This document shows, in pieces, positions 43,393-52,768 of a DNA stretch of 64,000 bases. Made by a program: the position numbers and the translations under genes. The notes below the pieces were generated by a model that did not search any database, was not told the origin of the DNA, and worked only from the letters and a program-made list of their open reading frames with translations. How positions within the stretch are numbered: the stretch's first letter is position 1; the number at the start of each line of letters is the position of its first letter. This stretch comes from Treponema sp. (GTDB taxonomy: Bacteria > Spirochaetota > Spirochaetia > Treponematales > Treponemataceae), in contig JAEDCY010000001.1 of assembly GCA_016293915.1 (NCBI GenBank), positions 62,001 through 126,000 on the forward strand. Direction: 5' to 3'.

Positions 43393-46165
43393 TGTACATC
43401 CTGCCCGGGTTTTCTGCCTTAATCTCCTTTGGTGCAGCAAACTCTATATTAAATTCTCCAGTAGCAACAGGAGAACGTCTTTCTTCAAAACCATCTTTTG
43501 CATAACTATAAGCAGTTACATTCCAGATAAATTTTCCAACATCAAGATTTGAAAGCTTTCTGTAACGAAGTCTATTTGAACGCAAACCTTTTTCAGAATA
43601 AATCAAATTCATTCTTCCATTAGTTTCGCGCTTATATAATACAAAATTATATTCTGTACTATCTGGAACATCATTCCATTCAAATGTAATGTTTCGATTC
43701 TTTCTCAGATATTCTGAATTCATTACAAAATTATATTCAGGTGAAATTAAACGAGGAGTTTCAAGTTCAAGAACAGGACCTATTGTAAAACTGCGTTCTT
43801 TTGAATTAAGAGAGAAACCTTCTTTTGAGGAAGCAATAATTTGCCATTTGTAAACACCTGAAGACAATCGAGGTATTGCTTGAGTTGTCTTTACAACCTT
43901 TCTTCGCTCTACTTCTTTGAATGTTCCATCATACTGCTGCTTTTTAAGAACAAACTCTGTTGTTACAGGTTTATCTGTACCGTTTCTCCAGCTGAAGTTT
44001 ACAGGATTTCTAAGAGCAGAAAGTCCATCAATTTTAACTGCATCTACAGGCTGAATCTGTGTAATTGCTTCAGCAGCACGTACAGTAAAATCTACAGTCT
44101 GTACCGGTCCTGTACGAAGATTTGAATTATCAGTCTGTGAAGCAACAGCCTGAATTCTAAGAGAATAAGAATCATCTGGTAAAACAAAACTTGCAGAAGT
44201 TCCAAGGGCCTCTGGATTTTCTGCAACAAGATTGTTATCAGAATCATATACACGGATATTATAAAAATCTGCACCTGCAACAGGTCTCCAGCCAAGTTTT
44301 ACAATACCTGATTGTGTAGCTATAATTTCTTGATTTTCAGCGACAGTAACAAGAGAAGGGGCAGTAAGTGTTTTTAAAACTTCAAAATGTCGGGCTTCTG
44401 TATAATCTGTATTTCCATTTGAATCTGTTGTACCAATTCTCCACCACCAGTTTCCATCTGAAAGACTAATATTTTCCAGAGTATTTCCCAGTACTTCTTT
44501 TTCAACTTCAATAGAATTGAAGTCATTATTTTTTGCGATTTGTAAAACTGATTTATTGTTTTTTACTTCATCAGCGAGCTTCCAAACAAATTGGGTAGAA
44601 GCAATTTTTGAAGTTTCTGTACTATACTCTTCTGGCGGGTAAATTAATCTTGTATCACCTGGAACATATTCTGTTGCAGTAAATTTCCATACTTCACTTT
44701 CAGGTTCAAAATCTTCATCTTCATTTGTAGTTCTGATTACCTTCCAGTAATAATCTTTTGTAGTCTCCGGAGCCGTTAATTTTGCATGTATATTTTTATA
44801 TGTTGTATTTTTTCTATATAAAATATTTGAAAAATCTTCTGTATCAGAAAGAATAACTTCATAATTTGCATCTGTCGAATCTGAACTCCAGATGAAATTT
44901 ATATTTAAATTGTCCTTATAAGAAATTGTAGTATCTTTAAAAGGTACGGCAAGTTTAGGAGCTTTCAAGCTTCCCCCTTTTACAATACTAAAAGAAGCTA
45001 CACTACTTTCTCCTGTATAACCTGCAGAATTAATTTCATAATACGGCGTTACCTGCCACCACCATATTCCCTGTCCCAGAGAATCTGATTGAAGTGCAGT
45101 TTTATAAACTTTTTCTTCAATAATTGGATTTTCCATATCCGGAGATGATGAAACCTTTACCAGATAATGATCTGCATGATTTCTTTCCTGCCAGCTGAAA
45201 TTGATTTGAGGATTTCGATTTCTATAACGGAAAACTGCATCATTAACTGGAGAAAGCAGAGGAACTGGTTCTGCATCAATTACTGCGATTTTACCTTTTT
45301 CTGCTTCATCTGAATGCTTTTCTGTATATACCCGCCAGTAGGCAGTTCCCTCAGGAAGATTCAAAAGGAATTCTGAAAGGTCTTTTACTACATATTCTTT
45401 TGAAATAACTGAGAAATCTTTTTTATTTGAAGTTTGAATAATTACATCTTCGTCTGCAGCTTCTTCTGATTTTGTCCATTCAAGTTTTACCGGCATTTCG
45501 CCACCATCAGAATTCAAAAGTCTGAGTTCCTGAGGAATTGAAGTTACAGTTATAGATTTTTTTCGGATTTCTCCATTATTACTTACGCTTACAGATTCTC
45601 CAGCGATGAGAGATGTTGTTTCACCATTACGCCCTTCGATAGAAGCTGAACCATTTTTAATATCAACAGTTCTTACATCACCATTTCCCCTTTTTGCAGA
45701 AAGAGCTGCCCCCTTACCTACGGTAACTTCTGAGCCATCATCCAGTGAAAGCTTAACATTTCCTTTATCAGAAGCATTAAGTGAAACAGAACCACCATCA
45801 AGTGAAATTTTAAGTCCTTCAGATTCAGAATAATTAATCTGAATCATTGTATTTTCGTAAAGAGAAAGTGTTGTTCCATCAACAAAAGAAAACTGGGCTT
45901 CAGCAAGATCAGAAGTTCGAACAAAGTCACCGTTATAAAGAGGGGTAGATTTATTAACACGTTCCCAAACAACACGGTCATCAAATTTTCGTTGAGTAAT
46001 TCTGTCTTTGTATGTAATTTCTGCAACCTTTTCTTTATCGCTGCGCCCTGCCGTTGAATTCAAATCTTTCCAGAAGGTATAGCCGAAATATGCAGCAACT
46101 GAAAGACAGAATAAAACGACAAAGGTATCACGAACCGGCGACTTGAATCTTGTTCTCTTCCGCAT
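43382..46165 (-). CDS. FecR-domain membrane protein with FN3-like repeats
   Basis: A 927-residue protein anchored by one N-terminal helix (about residues 15-30). A FecR domain follows (about 40-190), seen as LYNGDFVRTSDLAEAQFSFVDGTTLSLYEN and GSVSLNAS. Further on are six or more FN3-like modules with Trp motifs (PQINFSWQERNHADHYLVKV, LNINFIWSSDSTDANYEVIL). FecR-type domains often sense cell-envelope signals. It overlaps the cyclase gene by 38 bases, so they are cotranscribed and probably work together. No sigma-factor gene is nearby. Confidence 0.8.
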   Translation of the reverse strand: MRKRTRFKSPVRDTFVVLFCLSVAAYFGYTFWKDLNSTAGRSDKEKVAEITYKDRITQRKFDDRVVWERVNKSTPLYNGDFVRTSDLAEAQFSFVDGTTLSLYENTMIQINYSESEGLKISLDGGSVSLNASDKGNVKLSLDDGSEVTVGKGAALSAKRGNGDVRTVDIKNGSASIEGRNGETTSLIAGESVSVSNNGEIRKKSITVTSIPQELRLLNSDGGEMPVKLEWTKSEEAADEDVIIQTSNKKDFSVISKEYVVKDLSEFLLNLPEGTAYWRVYTEKHSDEAEKGKIAVIDAEPVPLLSPVNDAVFRYRNRNPQINFSWQERNHADHYLVKVSSSPDMENPIIEEKVYKTALQSDSLGQGIWWWQVTPYYEINSAGYTGESSVASFSIVKGGSLKAPKLAVPFKDTTISYKDNLNINFIWSSDSTDANYEVILSDTEDFSNILYRKNTTYKNIHAKLTAPETTKDYYWKVIRTTNEDEDFEPESEVWKFTATEYVPGDTRLIYPPEEYSTETSKIASTQFVWKLADEVKNNKSVLQIAKNNDFNSIEVEKEVLGNTLENISLSDGNWWWRIGTTDSNGNTDYTEARHFEVLKTLTAPSLVTVAENQEIIATQSGIVKLGWRPVAGADFYNIRVYDSDNNLVAENPEALGTSASFVLPDDSYSLRIQAVASQTDNSNLRTGPVQTVDFTVRAAEAITQIQPVDAVKIDGLSALRNPVNFSWRNGTDKPVTTEFVLKKQQYDGTFKEVERRKVVKTTQAIPRLSSGVYKWQIIASSKEGFSLNSKERSFTIGPVLELETPRLISPEYNFVMNSEYLRKNRNITFEWNDVPDSTEYNFVLYKRETNGRMNLIYSEKGLRSNRLRYRKLSNLDVGKFIWNVTAYSYAKDGFEERRSPVATGEFNIEFAAPKEIKAENPGRMYSEE

Positions 46166-48239
46166 CCAAATTCACCTTTCCAAAATCAGGCTCAGCAATA
46201 CCAAGCAGTTTACGCATTTCTGAGAGAGTCTTTGGTCCTTTAGGACCAACAGCAAGCTCACAGTCTTTATCTACAACAAAGTCCTTGTCAAAGCTGAAGA
46301 ACTTTTTAATATCAAAACCAGGCATATTTACAACACCGAAAAAGTGCTGTTTCCCCTTTCCTTTTACTTCAAAGTCTACAGGAATCTGTTCAACAACAAG
46401 TTCACAAGGTTTGTTTTCGGGCTTAATTGTAAAATTATTTTCTTTACACTTTATAAAATCATATTTAAGAATATCATAAGTATCCTGAGTTATCAGAGTG
46501 TCAGTACCACATGGTTTATTTGAAGCTTCTGTACGGCTTGCAAAGTTTACAGCATCTCCGATAGAAGTATATTCCATTTTATCAAAACTACCCATAAAAC
46601 CTACTGTAGCACGGCCTGAATTCAAACCGGCACCAATTCTGATATGAGGTTTATATTTTGCAAGAGGTTCTTTTTCGTGAGCTTTTGTAAAAGCTTCTGC
46701 TTCTTTATTATAAAGCATAAGAGAATAGCGCATTGCCATACAGCAGGTAATTGCCGCAAGAGCATCACGTTTTACATAAGCATCATGACGTTTTTTTAAT
46801 TTTTTATATTCAGCAGAATCAGAAGGAAGCTGTTCCCAGTCAAGACTTTCGTTACGCAGCACACCCCAGGCAGCCATAATTGCATCACCTTCGAACTTAT
46901 CAACAACTCCACCGGTTCTTGTAATACATGAAACCATACGACTCATATAATCATTCAAAAAGTTTATGATTTCAGCAGCTGATTTTTCACCAAAGCGGTT
47001 TTTAAATCCATCAGAAATTGCAGTAAAGCCGCGAATATCGCTGAAGAAAATTGTAATATCTTTAAGATGAGGTTCAAAATCTATCTTCTTTTTAATGATA
47101 GCTTGAGTTACACCCTTATTGGTAAGTTTTGTAAATGTATTAAGAATTTCACGTTCATTTTTAGTACTTTTTGCAAGAACACCAATTTCATCTTTTCTTT
47201 TATCTTTAAGTTCACCAAACAATTCTGTATTAAAATTTCCGTCGTTAATTTCATTTACAATTGCAGTAAGAACTTTCAGCGGCTGGCTGAGAGATTTTGA
47301 AAAGAAATAAATAATGAGAATTGCAAGAGCCAGAATTGTAATAGAAATATAAATATTTCTGCGGGTTGTGGTTCTTACACCTTCAAGAACGATATAAGTA
47401 CTTACAGTTGTAATAACTGCACAATCTCCAAATGAAAGCTTTCTGAAAGCACCAATATATTCACTACCATCTTTTGTATGATAAGTAATCTGACTGTTGT
47501 TTGCAGGGCTTTCCTGCATAGCTTTTACAATCGGATTTGAACTTTCATCTGCGGCAGACATAGTAAGTGAATTATCACTGTGAATAAGGATTTTTCCATC
47601 CTTGTTTACAAAGAAAGACTGATTTACACTTCCAGAAGAAAAACTTTCGACAAGATCTTCAGCAGAATAGAGAAAAGCAACAGAAGTTGCATTTCCACCA
47701 TTTATAACAGGATAGAAAAATGAAAGAACCGGTACATTAAAGAATACAGAAGCATTCTGAATTTCAATATAGCCGTTTGCTGCTTTTTCAAGCATTTCAT
47801 CATCCTGCAGAAAATATGTAAGAGCTGTATCTGCATCAAGTTCACGCGAAAGGAAAAAAGCTGTATTTGTAAAAACACGCCCGTTTTCAGGAAGGTATAC
47901 GGCCGCAACGGCTTTGTTGCGTTCAAAAAAGAGGTTTTCCATTGCTTTGATTTCGGTTGTATTCTCTCCGGCTGTGTTTAACAGGTCGAGGAACATAGCA
48001 ACAGAAGAAATCGCCGAAGTAATTCGGTTTTCTGTATCGGATGCGGTGCGGCTGTTGATTGTAAGGTTATTTTCTTCGGCGCTTGTGCGGACGTCGTTGC
48101 TTACGAAGTATGAGACGGCATAGGTTACACCGCCTAAAGCAACCAGAACTATCATGGAAATAATCGCTATCAGCTTTACACCAATAGGATGCCGAACTTT
48201 GTCTATTATTTTATCTCTCTGTTTATTTTTCTTTTTCAC
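46128..48239 (-). CDS. Transmembrane class III adenylate/guanylate cyclase
   Basis: A 703-residue receptor-type cyclase starting at GTG. A membrane helix at about 21-46, an extracytoplasmic sensor domain (about 50-290, Cache-like), a second helix (about 295-318), a HAMP-like segment (NEINDGNFNTELFGEL) and a class III cyclase domain from about 395 to 600. Catalytic signatures are ITIFFSDIRGFTAIS, GDAIMAAWG and YTSIGDAVNFASR. The product should be cyclic AMP (or cyclic GMP). It is the first gene of the envelope cluster, with its own promoter. Confidence 0.9.
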   Translation of the reverse strand: MKKKNKQRDKIIDKVRHPIGVKLIAIISMIVLVALGGVTYAVSYFVSNDVRTSAEENNLTINSRTASDTENRITSAISSVAMFLDLLNTAGENTTEIKAMENLFFERNKAVAAVYLPENGRVFTNTAFFLSRELDADTALTYFLQDDEMLEKAANGYIEIQNASVFFNVPVLSFFYPVINGGNATSVAFLYSAEDLVESFSSGSVNQSFFVNKDGKILIHSDNSLTMSAADESSNPIVKAMQESPANNSQITYHTKDGSEYIGAFRKLSFGDCAVITTVSTYIVLEGVRTTTRRNIYISITILALAILIIYFFSKSLSQPLKVLTAIVNEINDGNFNTELFGELKDKRKDEIGVLAKSTKNEREILNTFTKLTNKGVTQAIIKKKIDFEPHLKDITIFFSDIRGFTAISDGFKNRFGEKSAAEIINFLNDYMSRMVSCITRTGGVVDKFEGDAIMAAWGVLRNESLDWEQLPSDSAEYKKLKKRHDAYVKRDALAAITCCMAMRYSLMLYNKEAEAFTKAHEKEPLAKYKPHIRIGAGLNSGRATVGFMGSFDKMEYTSIGDAVNFASRTEASNKPCGTDTLITQDTYDILKYDFIKCKENNFTIKPENKPCELVVEQIPVDFEVKGKGKQHFFGVVNMPGFDIKKFFSFDKDFVVDKDCELAVGPKGPKTLSEMRKLLGIAEPDFGKVNLDAEENKIQVAGS

Positions 48240-48267
48240 GTTAATTTGCCCATTATATTATCGAAAC

Positions 48268-48296
48268 ATTATAACACTTATAGAAGATTCTATCAA
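48268..48296 (-). promoter_or_regulatory. Predicted promoter of the cyclase operon
   Basis: On the minus strand, -35 TTGATA (48291-48296) and -10 TATAAT (48268-48273) are 17 bases apart, and TGT precedes the -10 as an extended box. The cyclase GTG is 29 bases further. The ribosome site is weak. Confidence 0.7.
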
Positions 48297-48342
48297 ATAA
48301 TTATAATTTTTCTAAAATTTTATTCTTATTTATGATTCTTTT

Positions 48343-49287
48343 TCAGTTTTTATAAAATGATTTTATTATATTGCTAATTTTTACATATTCCTGTTCAGAA
48401 GAAGTAAAGTCTATAATTGTACTTCCTGGTATATCACGTATATAAGTATACTGTTTTTTTGCATAGTTACAGCTATGATGTTTTATTGCCTGGCGTATTT
48501 GGTCTTTATCATCTGATTCAAACCATTCACTATAACCAATTGCTTTCATACCTGGAGATTCTTTTGTATAACCTTTTGCAATCAAAGAACGAACTTCAGT
48601 TTCAAGCCCCGCATCAAACATCTGATCTACCCTCTGTCTTATTCGTTCGTAAAGAATATCTCGGGGAGGCTCAAGTACAATAAATTTAAAATCAAACTTA
48701 TTTCGAAGCTGCCCCTGACCTTCTGCCTTAAAACTAGATCGTGGTTTACCGCATAAATAATAAACCTCAAGGGCACGACAGATTCTATAAGCATCATTCG
48801 GATGTATTTTAGCCGCACTTTGCGGGTCGATTTTTTTTAATTCATTATAGAGTTTTTGATTTCCTTCACGGCTGATACGGTCTTTTAATTCATTCCTTAG
48901 TTTTTCATCAGAAACAGGAGTTGGAGCCAGTCCATATAAAAAGTTTCTGATGTAAAAACCAGTTCCACCGCAGACAACAGGAAGATGGCCTCTTGAATTG
49001 ATTTCTTCACAGGCAATATCTGCGGCATTTACAAAATCTGAAACATTATACTGTTTGTCAGGAGTAAGAAGATTTATAAGATGATGAGGTATTTCTTTTT
49101 GAAGGGCTTCATCAGACTTTGCTGTACCAATATCCATTCCTTTATAAACAGCCTGTGAATCTGCACTTATAATTTCAGCGTTTAAAATAAAATGACTGCC
49201 CTGAGTTGAAAACAGTTCCCTCGTTAAGGCAGTCTTTCCCGAAGCTGTGGGCGCAAAAATTACTAAAACTTTAGTCTTTGTGCTCAA
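48343..49287 (-). CDS. miaA: tRNA dimethylallyltransferase MiaA
   Basis: MiaA adds the isopentenyl group to adenosine 37 of tRNAs that read UNN codons. The 314-residue protein has a P-loop near its N-terminus (FAPTASGKTALT), ISADSQAVYKGMDIGTAK and the IPHHLINLL motif, then VVCGGTGFYIRNFLYGL. Normal length. It overlaps rpoZ by 17 bases. Confidence 0.95.
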   Translation of the reverse strand: MSTKTKVLVIFAPTASGKTALTRELFSTQGSHFILNAEIISADSQAVYKGMDIGTAKSDEALQKEIPHHLINLLTPDKQYNVSDFVNAADIACEEINSRGHLPVVCGGTGFYIRNFLYGLAPTPVSDEKLRNELKDRISREGNQKLYNELKKIDPQSAAKIHPNDAYRICRALEVYYLCGKPRSSFKAEGQGQLRNKFDFKFIVLEPPRDILYERIRQRVDQMFDAGLETEVRSLIAKGYTKESPGMKAIGYSEWFESDDKDQIRQAIKHHSCNYAKKQYTYIRDIPGSTIIDFTSSEQEYVKISNIIKSFYKN

Positions 49288-49468
49288 TACGGTATGTTAC
49301 TCTATTAGTAAAAAGCTGTTTTGCAGCTGCACAAACAACCTTATCCTGATTAGCAGCAATTTCTGGATCATTAACCTTTGCCATCTGATAAGCACGGAGA
49401 CTTGCTGCTACTGTAATTTCATAAATATTACCATTAAATGTTACTAACTGTTCCAAAGGAAAAACCAT
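49271..49468 (-). CDS. rpoZ: RNA polymerase omega subunit
   Basis: A 65-residue protein of the omega type: FNGNIYEITVAASLRAYQMAKV, then the VVCAAAKQLFTNRVTYRIE helix pattern. The small size, the strong promoter and the ribosome site GAGGTG support it. Omega homologues of spirochaetes are divergent, so identity rests on length, the ASxRAYQ motif and context. Confidence 0.8.
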   Translation of the reverse strand: MVFPLEQLVTFNGNIYEITVAASLRAYQMAKVNDPEIAANQDKVVCAAAKQLFTNRVTYRIEHKD

Positions 49469-49492
49469 TATTCACCTCAAATATAATAGAAT

Positions 49493-49521
49493 ATTTTAAC
49501 AATTACATACACTTGTGTCAA
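49493..49521 (-). promoter_or_regulatory. Strong predicted promoter of rpoZ-miaA
   Basis: On the minus strand -35 TTGACA (49516-49521), 17 bases, and -10 TAAAAT (49493-49498). The rpoZ ATG lies 24 bases after the -10 box, with the ribosome site GAGGTG between. Confidence 0.8.
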
Positions 49522-49557
49522 GAAACATGCAACGTCAAGCCGAACATCAACGTCGGG

Positions 49558-49601
49558 GCTGTCAAAAAAGTATTGTCATGCTGAACTTGTTTCAGCATGA
49601 C
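49558..49601. repeat. Palindromic repeat, GTCATGCTG family, copy 2
   Basis: Perfect 11-base arms GTCATGCTGAA (49575-49585) and TTCAGCATGAC (49591-49601) with a five-base loop. The bases before it, from GGGGCTGTC, match the inverse of a stretch in the 60431-60601 element almost exactly. The right arm carries the stop codon of the serine hydrolase gene. Confidence 0.8.
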
Positions 49602-50821
49602 GAAGAATATATGATATTGCGGGCACAGCGGGCGGCGGTTGTAGTTCCAGAATCACAGCGTTGCATTGTCATAACAATTGTAATTCCAGATTCCCGGTCT
49701 ACACTCATATATGGTCCAAGCCAGCCATCCCAGCCAAACTCACCTTTACTTGTAAACACATTGCAGGCACCAGGATTTGCGGCAACTCTCATAAGGTTAC
49801 AATAGCTGTAGCCTGCGAGATGAGGCATTTTGATGTCAAAAGTTCTTTGTACATCCGGCATAAGGCGGGATTCACTAAAACGACGGACGGTATTTTCGCT
49901 TAATATACGGCAGCCATCCAGACACCCGCCATTGTTAAGCATCAGAGCGAATTTCATATAATCATCAACTGTAGAACAAAGACCTGCTCCACCGCTTTCA
50001 AAAGCAGGCTTGTGATTCATTTTATCCTGTATACCAAGATTGCAGTCAGTAAATAGCTCAAGCCGGTGTTTTTCAACACCTTCACTCCAGTCTTCTACTG
50101 AACGATAAACCTTAGCAAGTCTGCCTTGTTTGGAATCCGGTACATAAAAATCTGTATCATTCATACCAAGAGGCTTAAAGATACGATTGTATAAAAACTG
50201 GCTGAATTTCATTCCGCTTACTTCTTCAATTACAGCGCCAAGAATATCTGCTGAATAACCATAGTTATACTCAGTTCCTGGCTCAAAATTAAGAGGAATA
50301 GTGGCAATACGGCGGGCAAATTCTCTTGTAGTAATCTGATTTTTACCGCCATCCTTTTCATCTTCATTAAGATCATTTATAAGTTTAGAAGTAAGATGCT
50401 CTCCATAAAAAGATGCTTCACCCCAGGCTCCGTAACCATAGCCGCTTGTCATATTTAATAAATCCTGAATAAGGATAGGTCGTGAAGCAGGCTGAGGATT
50501 TCCAGATCTGCCATGCTCAGTACAAACCTTTACATTTTTGAATTCAGGCAGATAACGGTATAATTCGGCTGCAAAATCAAGTTTTCCCTCTTCCATCAAA
50601 ATCATTGCAGCAACCGCAGTTACAGGTTTTGTCATTGAGTATAAACGGGCAATTGTATCCCTCTGATAAGGCCGTTCATTTTCTATATCTGCCATACCTG
50701 ACTGCCAGTAACCGATTTCCCGGCTATCTTTATAAAGAAGCAGATTTAGCCCTGCTGCATTTTTTTCTTTAGTAAACATGTCCAGTACATGTTGAATATT
50801 CTGTAATTTTGATAATTCCAT
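49592..50821 (-). CDS. Serine hydrolase, class C beta-lactamase family
   Basis: A 409-residue protein of the beta-lactamase/D-Ala-D-Ala carboxypeptidase superfamily. The catalytic SxxK is YSMTK near residue 64, and the second motif is YNYGYSADILG near 188. There is no signal peptide, so it probably acts in the cytoplasm as an esterase or peptidase; antibiotic resistance cannot be inferred. The stop codon TGA and the last three or four residues (SSSC) lie in the palindromic repeat, so the true original end may differ. Confidence 0.8.
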   Translation of the reverse strand: MELSKLQNIQHVLDMFTKEKNAAGLNLLLYKDSREIGYWQSGMADIENERPYQRDTIARLYSMTKPVTAVAAMILMEEGKLDFAAELYRYLPEFKNVKVCTEHGRSGNPQPASRPILIQDLLNMTSGYGYGAWGEASFYGEHLTSKLINDLNEDEKDGGKNQITTREFARRIATIPLNFEPGTEYNYGYSADILGAVIEEVSGMKFSQFLYNRIFKPLGMNDTDFYVPDSKQGRLAKVYRSVEDWSEGVEKHRLELFTDCNLGIQDKMNHKPAFESGGAGLCSTVDDYMKFALMLNNGGCLDGCRILSENTVRRFSESRLMPDVQRTFDIKMPHLAGYSYCNLMRVAANPGACNVFTSKGEFGWDGWLGPYMSVDRESGITIVMTMQRCDSGTTTAARCARNIIYSSSC

Positions 50822-50914
50822 ATAAATATTTTATTGCATAAAAATTTAAAAACAAATAGTAATTTATTCTTAAAAAAGCGTAAATAATTCTACTTTATTC
50901 AATAAATTTCTTAA

Positions 50915-50943
50915 TTGTATAAATGCACGATATGAAATATAAT
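50915..50943 (+). promoter_or_regulatory. Predicted promoter upstream of the sugar kinase
   Basis: TTGTAT (50915-50920) and TATAAT (50938-50943) are 17 bases apart on the plus strand. The kinase ATG is 125 bases further, with a palindromic repeat between, so the mRNA would have a long leader. Confidence 0.55.
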
Positions 50944-50997
50944 TGAAGCAGAATTAGTTAAAGGTTTAACTACTATTTTAATAAATAAAATTCTATT

Positions 50998-51052
50998 ATG
51001 CTGAAATTGTTTCAGCATCTACTAGAGGATTCCGAAACAATTTCGGGATGAC
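50998..51052. repeat. Palindromic repeat, GTCATGCTG family, copy 3 (double)
   Basis: Two stems in tandem: ATGCTGAA...TTCAGCAT (50998-51018) and ATTCCGAA...TTTCGGGAT (51029-51050), in the leader of the kinase gene. The second stem is the ATTCCGAA variant also found at 60431-60601. The ribosome site GAAGGAAGG follows directly. Confidence 0.75.
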
Positions 51053-51068
51053 GAAGGAAGGTAAAAAA

Positions 51069-52667
51069 ATGGGAAACAAAGAACTTATCGAAAGCGGTTC
51101 TGCCGTTCTGGGAATTGAATTCGGCTCAACTCGTATTAAGGCCGTGCTGATTAACGAAAAATATGAGCCAATTGCCGGCGGCTCTTATACCTGGGAAAAT
51201 ACTCTCGACAATGGAATCTGGACCTACCCTTTAAGTCAGATTCACGAGGGCTTGCAAACCTGTTATGCAGATCTAAAAAAAGATGTTGCCGAAAAATACG
51301 GTGTAAAACTTACAAAGTTCAAGGCCGGTGGTATTTCTGCTATGATGCACGGCTACCTTGCTTTTGACAGCTCAGAAAATCTTCTGGTTCCTTTCAGAAC
51401 CTGGCGCAATACAATTACAGGCCAGGCTTCTAAAGAGCTTTCTGACCTCTTCAACTTCCCTGTTCCAGAGCGCTGGTCTATCTCTCATCTTTACCAGGCA
51501 ATTTTGAACAAAGAGCCTCATATAAACAAAATAAGCAATGTTTATACACTTGCAGGTTATATTCACTATATGCTTACAGGAAAGAAGGTTCTTGGTGTAG
51601 GAGACGCCAGCGGTATGTTCCCTGTAAAATATAATAATGGAAAAGCTGACTACAATCCTGATTTCAAAGCTAAGTTTGAAGCCCTCCCTGGCGTAAAGGC
51701 TCTTGGTCTTAAGCTTGATTCTGTATTCCCTAAGGTTTTGATGGCTGGCCAGGAAGCCGGAACTTTGACTGAAGCTGGTGCTAAGTTTCTTGACCCTACA
51801 GGTGATTTGCAGTCTGGTATTCCATTCTGTCCTCCAGAGGGGGATGCAGGAACTGGTATGGCTGCAACAAACTCAGTTGCTGCAAAAACTGGTAACATCT
51901 CTGCCGGAACTTCTGTATTCAGTATGGTAGTCCTCGAAAAAGATTTGAAAAAGGCCTACCCTGGAATTATCGATATCGTAACAACTCCAGATGGTCTTCC
52001 TGTTGCAATGGTTCACGCAAACAACTGTACAGGCGAACACAACTACTGGATGGATCTTTTCTACGAAGTTGCTACACTTATGTGTGGCGAAGCTAACGTT
52101 CCAAAAATCGGTAAGTTCTTTGATGATTTGATTGGAAAATCTCTTGAAGCTGATAAGGACTGCGGCGGACTTCTTGCTTACAACTATCTTTCCGGTGAAA
52201 CAATTACTGGCTTTAATTCCGGACGTCCATTGTTCGCTCGTGCAGAAAATGCTAAGTTCAACGTAGCAAACTTTATGCGAGTTCAGATGTTCGCATCTCT
52301 TGGAGCACTTCGTGCAGGTATGAATATTCTTTATGATGAAGAAAAAGTGCCTGTAGAAAGCATGACAGGGGCTGGCGGATATTTTAAGACCGAAGCTGGT
52401 CTTAAATACATGGCAGCAGCCATGAAGACATCAGTCAGCGCTATGGAAACTGCAGGTGAAGGTGGCCCTTGGGGTATGGCATTGCTTGCGGCATTTGCGG
52501 CTGCAGGTAAAAAGAATCTTCCAGAGTTCCTGAATAAAGAAGTATTTGGTAACTGTAAGAAGACAACATCAGCTCCTGAAAATGAACTCGTAGAGAGTTT
52601 TAATATTTATTTTGACAGATATATGAAGGGCCTTGCCATCGAAAAGGCTGCTGTAGAAAATCTTTAA
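51069..52667 (+). CDS. FGGY-family carbohydrate kinase, ribulokinase-like
   Basis: A 532-residue sugar kinase. The N-terminus has the phosphate-binding GIEFGSTRIKAVLI, and later regions have GISAMMHGYLAF, GDASGMFPVKY, GNISAGTSVFSM and the GAGGYFKTEAGLKYMAA stretch of FGGY kinases. The start is the ATG at 51069, which has a strong ribosome site GAAGGAAGG; an upstream ATG at 51048 is in the repeat and unlikely. The araD neighbour suggests it phosphorylates ribulose or a related pentulose, but the substrate cannot be fixed from sequence. Confidence 0.85.
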   Translation: MGNKELIESGSAVLGIEFGSTRIKAVLINEKYEPIAGGSYTWENTLDNGIWTYPLSQIHEGLQTCYADLKKDVAEKYGVKLTKFKAGGISAMMHGYLAFDSSENLLVPFRTWRNTITGQASKELSDLFNFPVPERWSISHLYQAILNKEPHINKISNVYTLAGYIHYMLTGKKVLGVGDASGMFPVKYNNGKADYNPDFKAKFEALPGVKALGLKLDSVFPKVLMAGQEAGTLTEAGAKFLDPTGDLQSGIPFCPPEGDAGTGMAATNSVAAKTGNISAGTSVFSMVVLEKDLKKAYPGIIDIVTTPDGLPVAMVHANNCTGEHNYWMDLFYEVATLMCGEANVPKIGKFFDDLIGKSLEADKDCGGLLAYNYLSGETITGFNSGRPLFARAENAKFNVANFMRVQMFASLGALRAGMNILYDEEKVPVESMTGAGGYFKTEAGLKYMAAAMKTSVSAMETAGEGGPWGMALLAAFAAAGKKNLPEFLNKEVFGNCKKTTSAPENELVESFNIYFDRYMKGLAIEKAAVENL

Positions 52668-52675
52668 AAATGTAG

Positions 52676-52744
52676 TTTCGATACGCCCTTTCGGGCTACT
52701 CAACCACCGCGGTGATTGAGTGCCGCGAAAGCGGTGTATCGAAA
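52676..52744. repeat. Compact cloverleaf-like palindromic element
   Basis: A 69-base element that folds completely: closing stem TTTCGATAC (52676-52684) with GTATCGAAA (52736-52744), then GCCC-tttc-GGGC (52685-52696), ACTCAACCACCG/CGGTGATTGAGT (52698-52721, one G-T pair) and CCGC-gaaa-GCGG (52723-52734). Almost no base is left unpaired. It shares the CTCAACCACC word with the copies at 17913 and 39045. It lies between the kinase and araD. Confidence 0.85.
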
Positions 52745-52768
52745 TCACCATAATACACGAGGAAACAA

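Noticed and set aside
49592..50821. Beta-lactamase resistance gene
   Set aside because: It lacks a signal peptide, and the SxxK family is broad with many esterases; resistance cannot be concluded.
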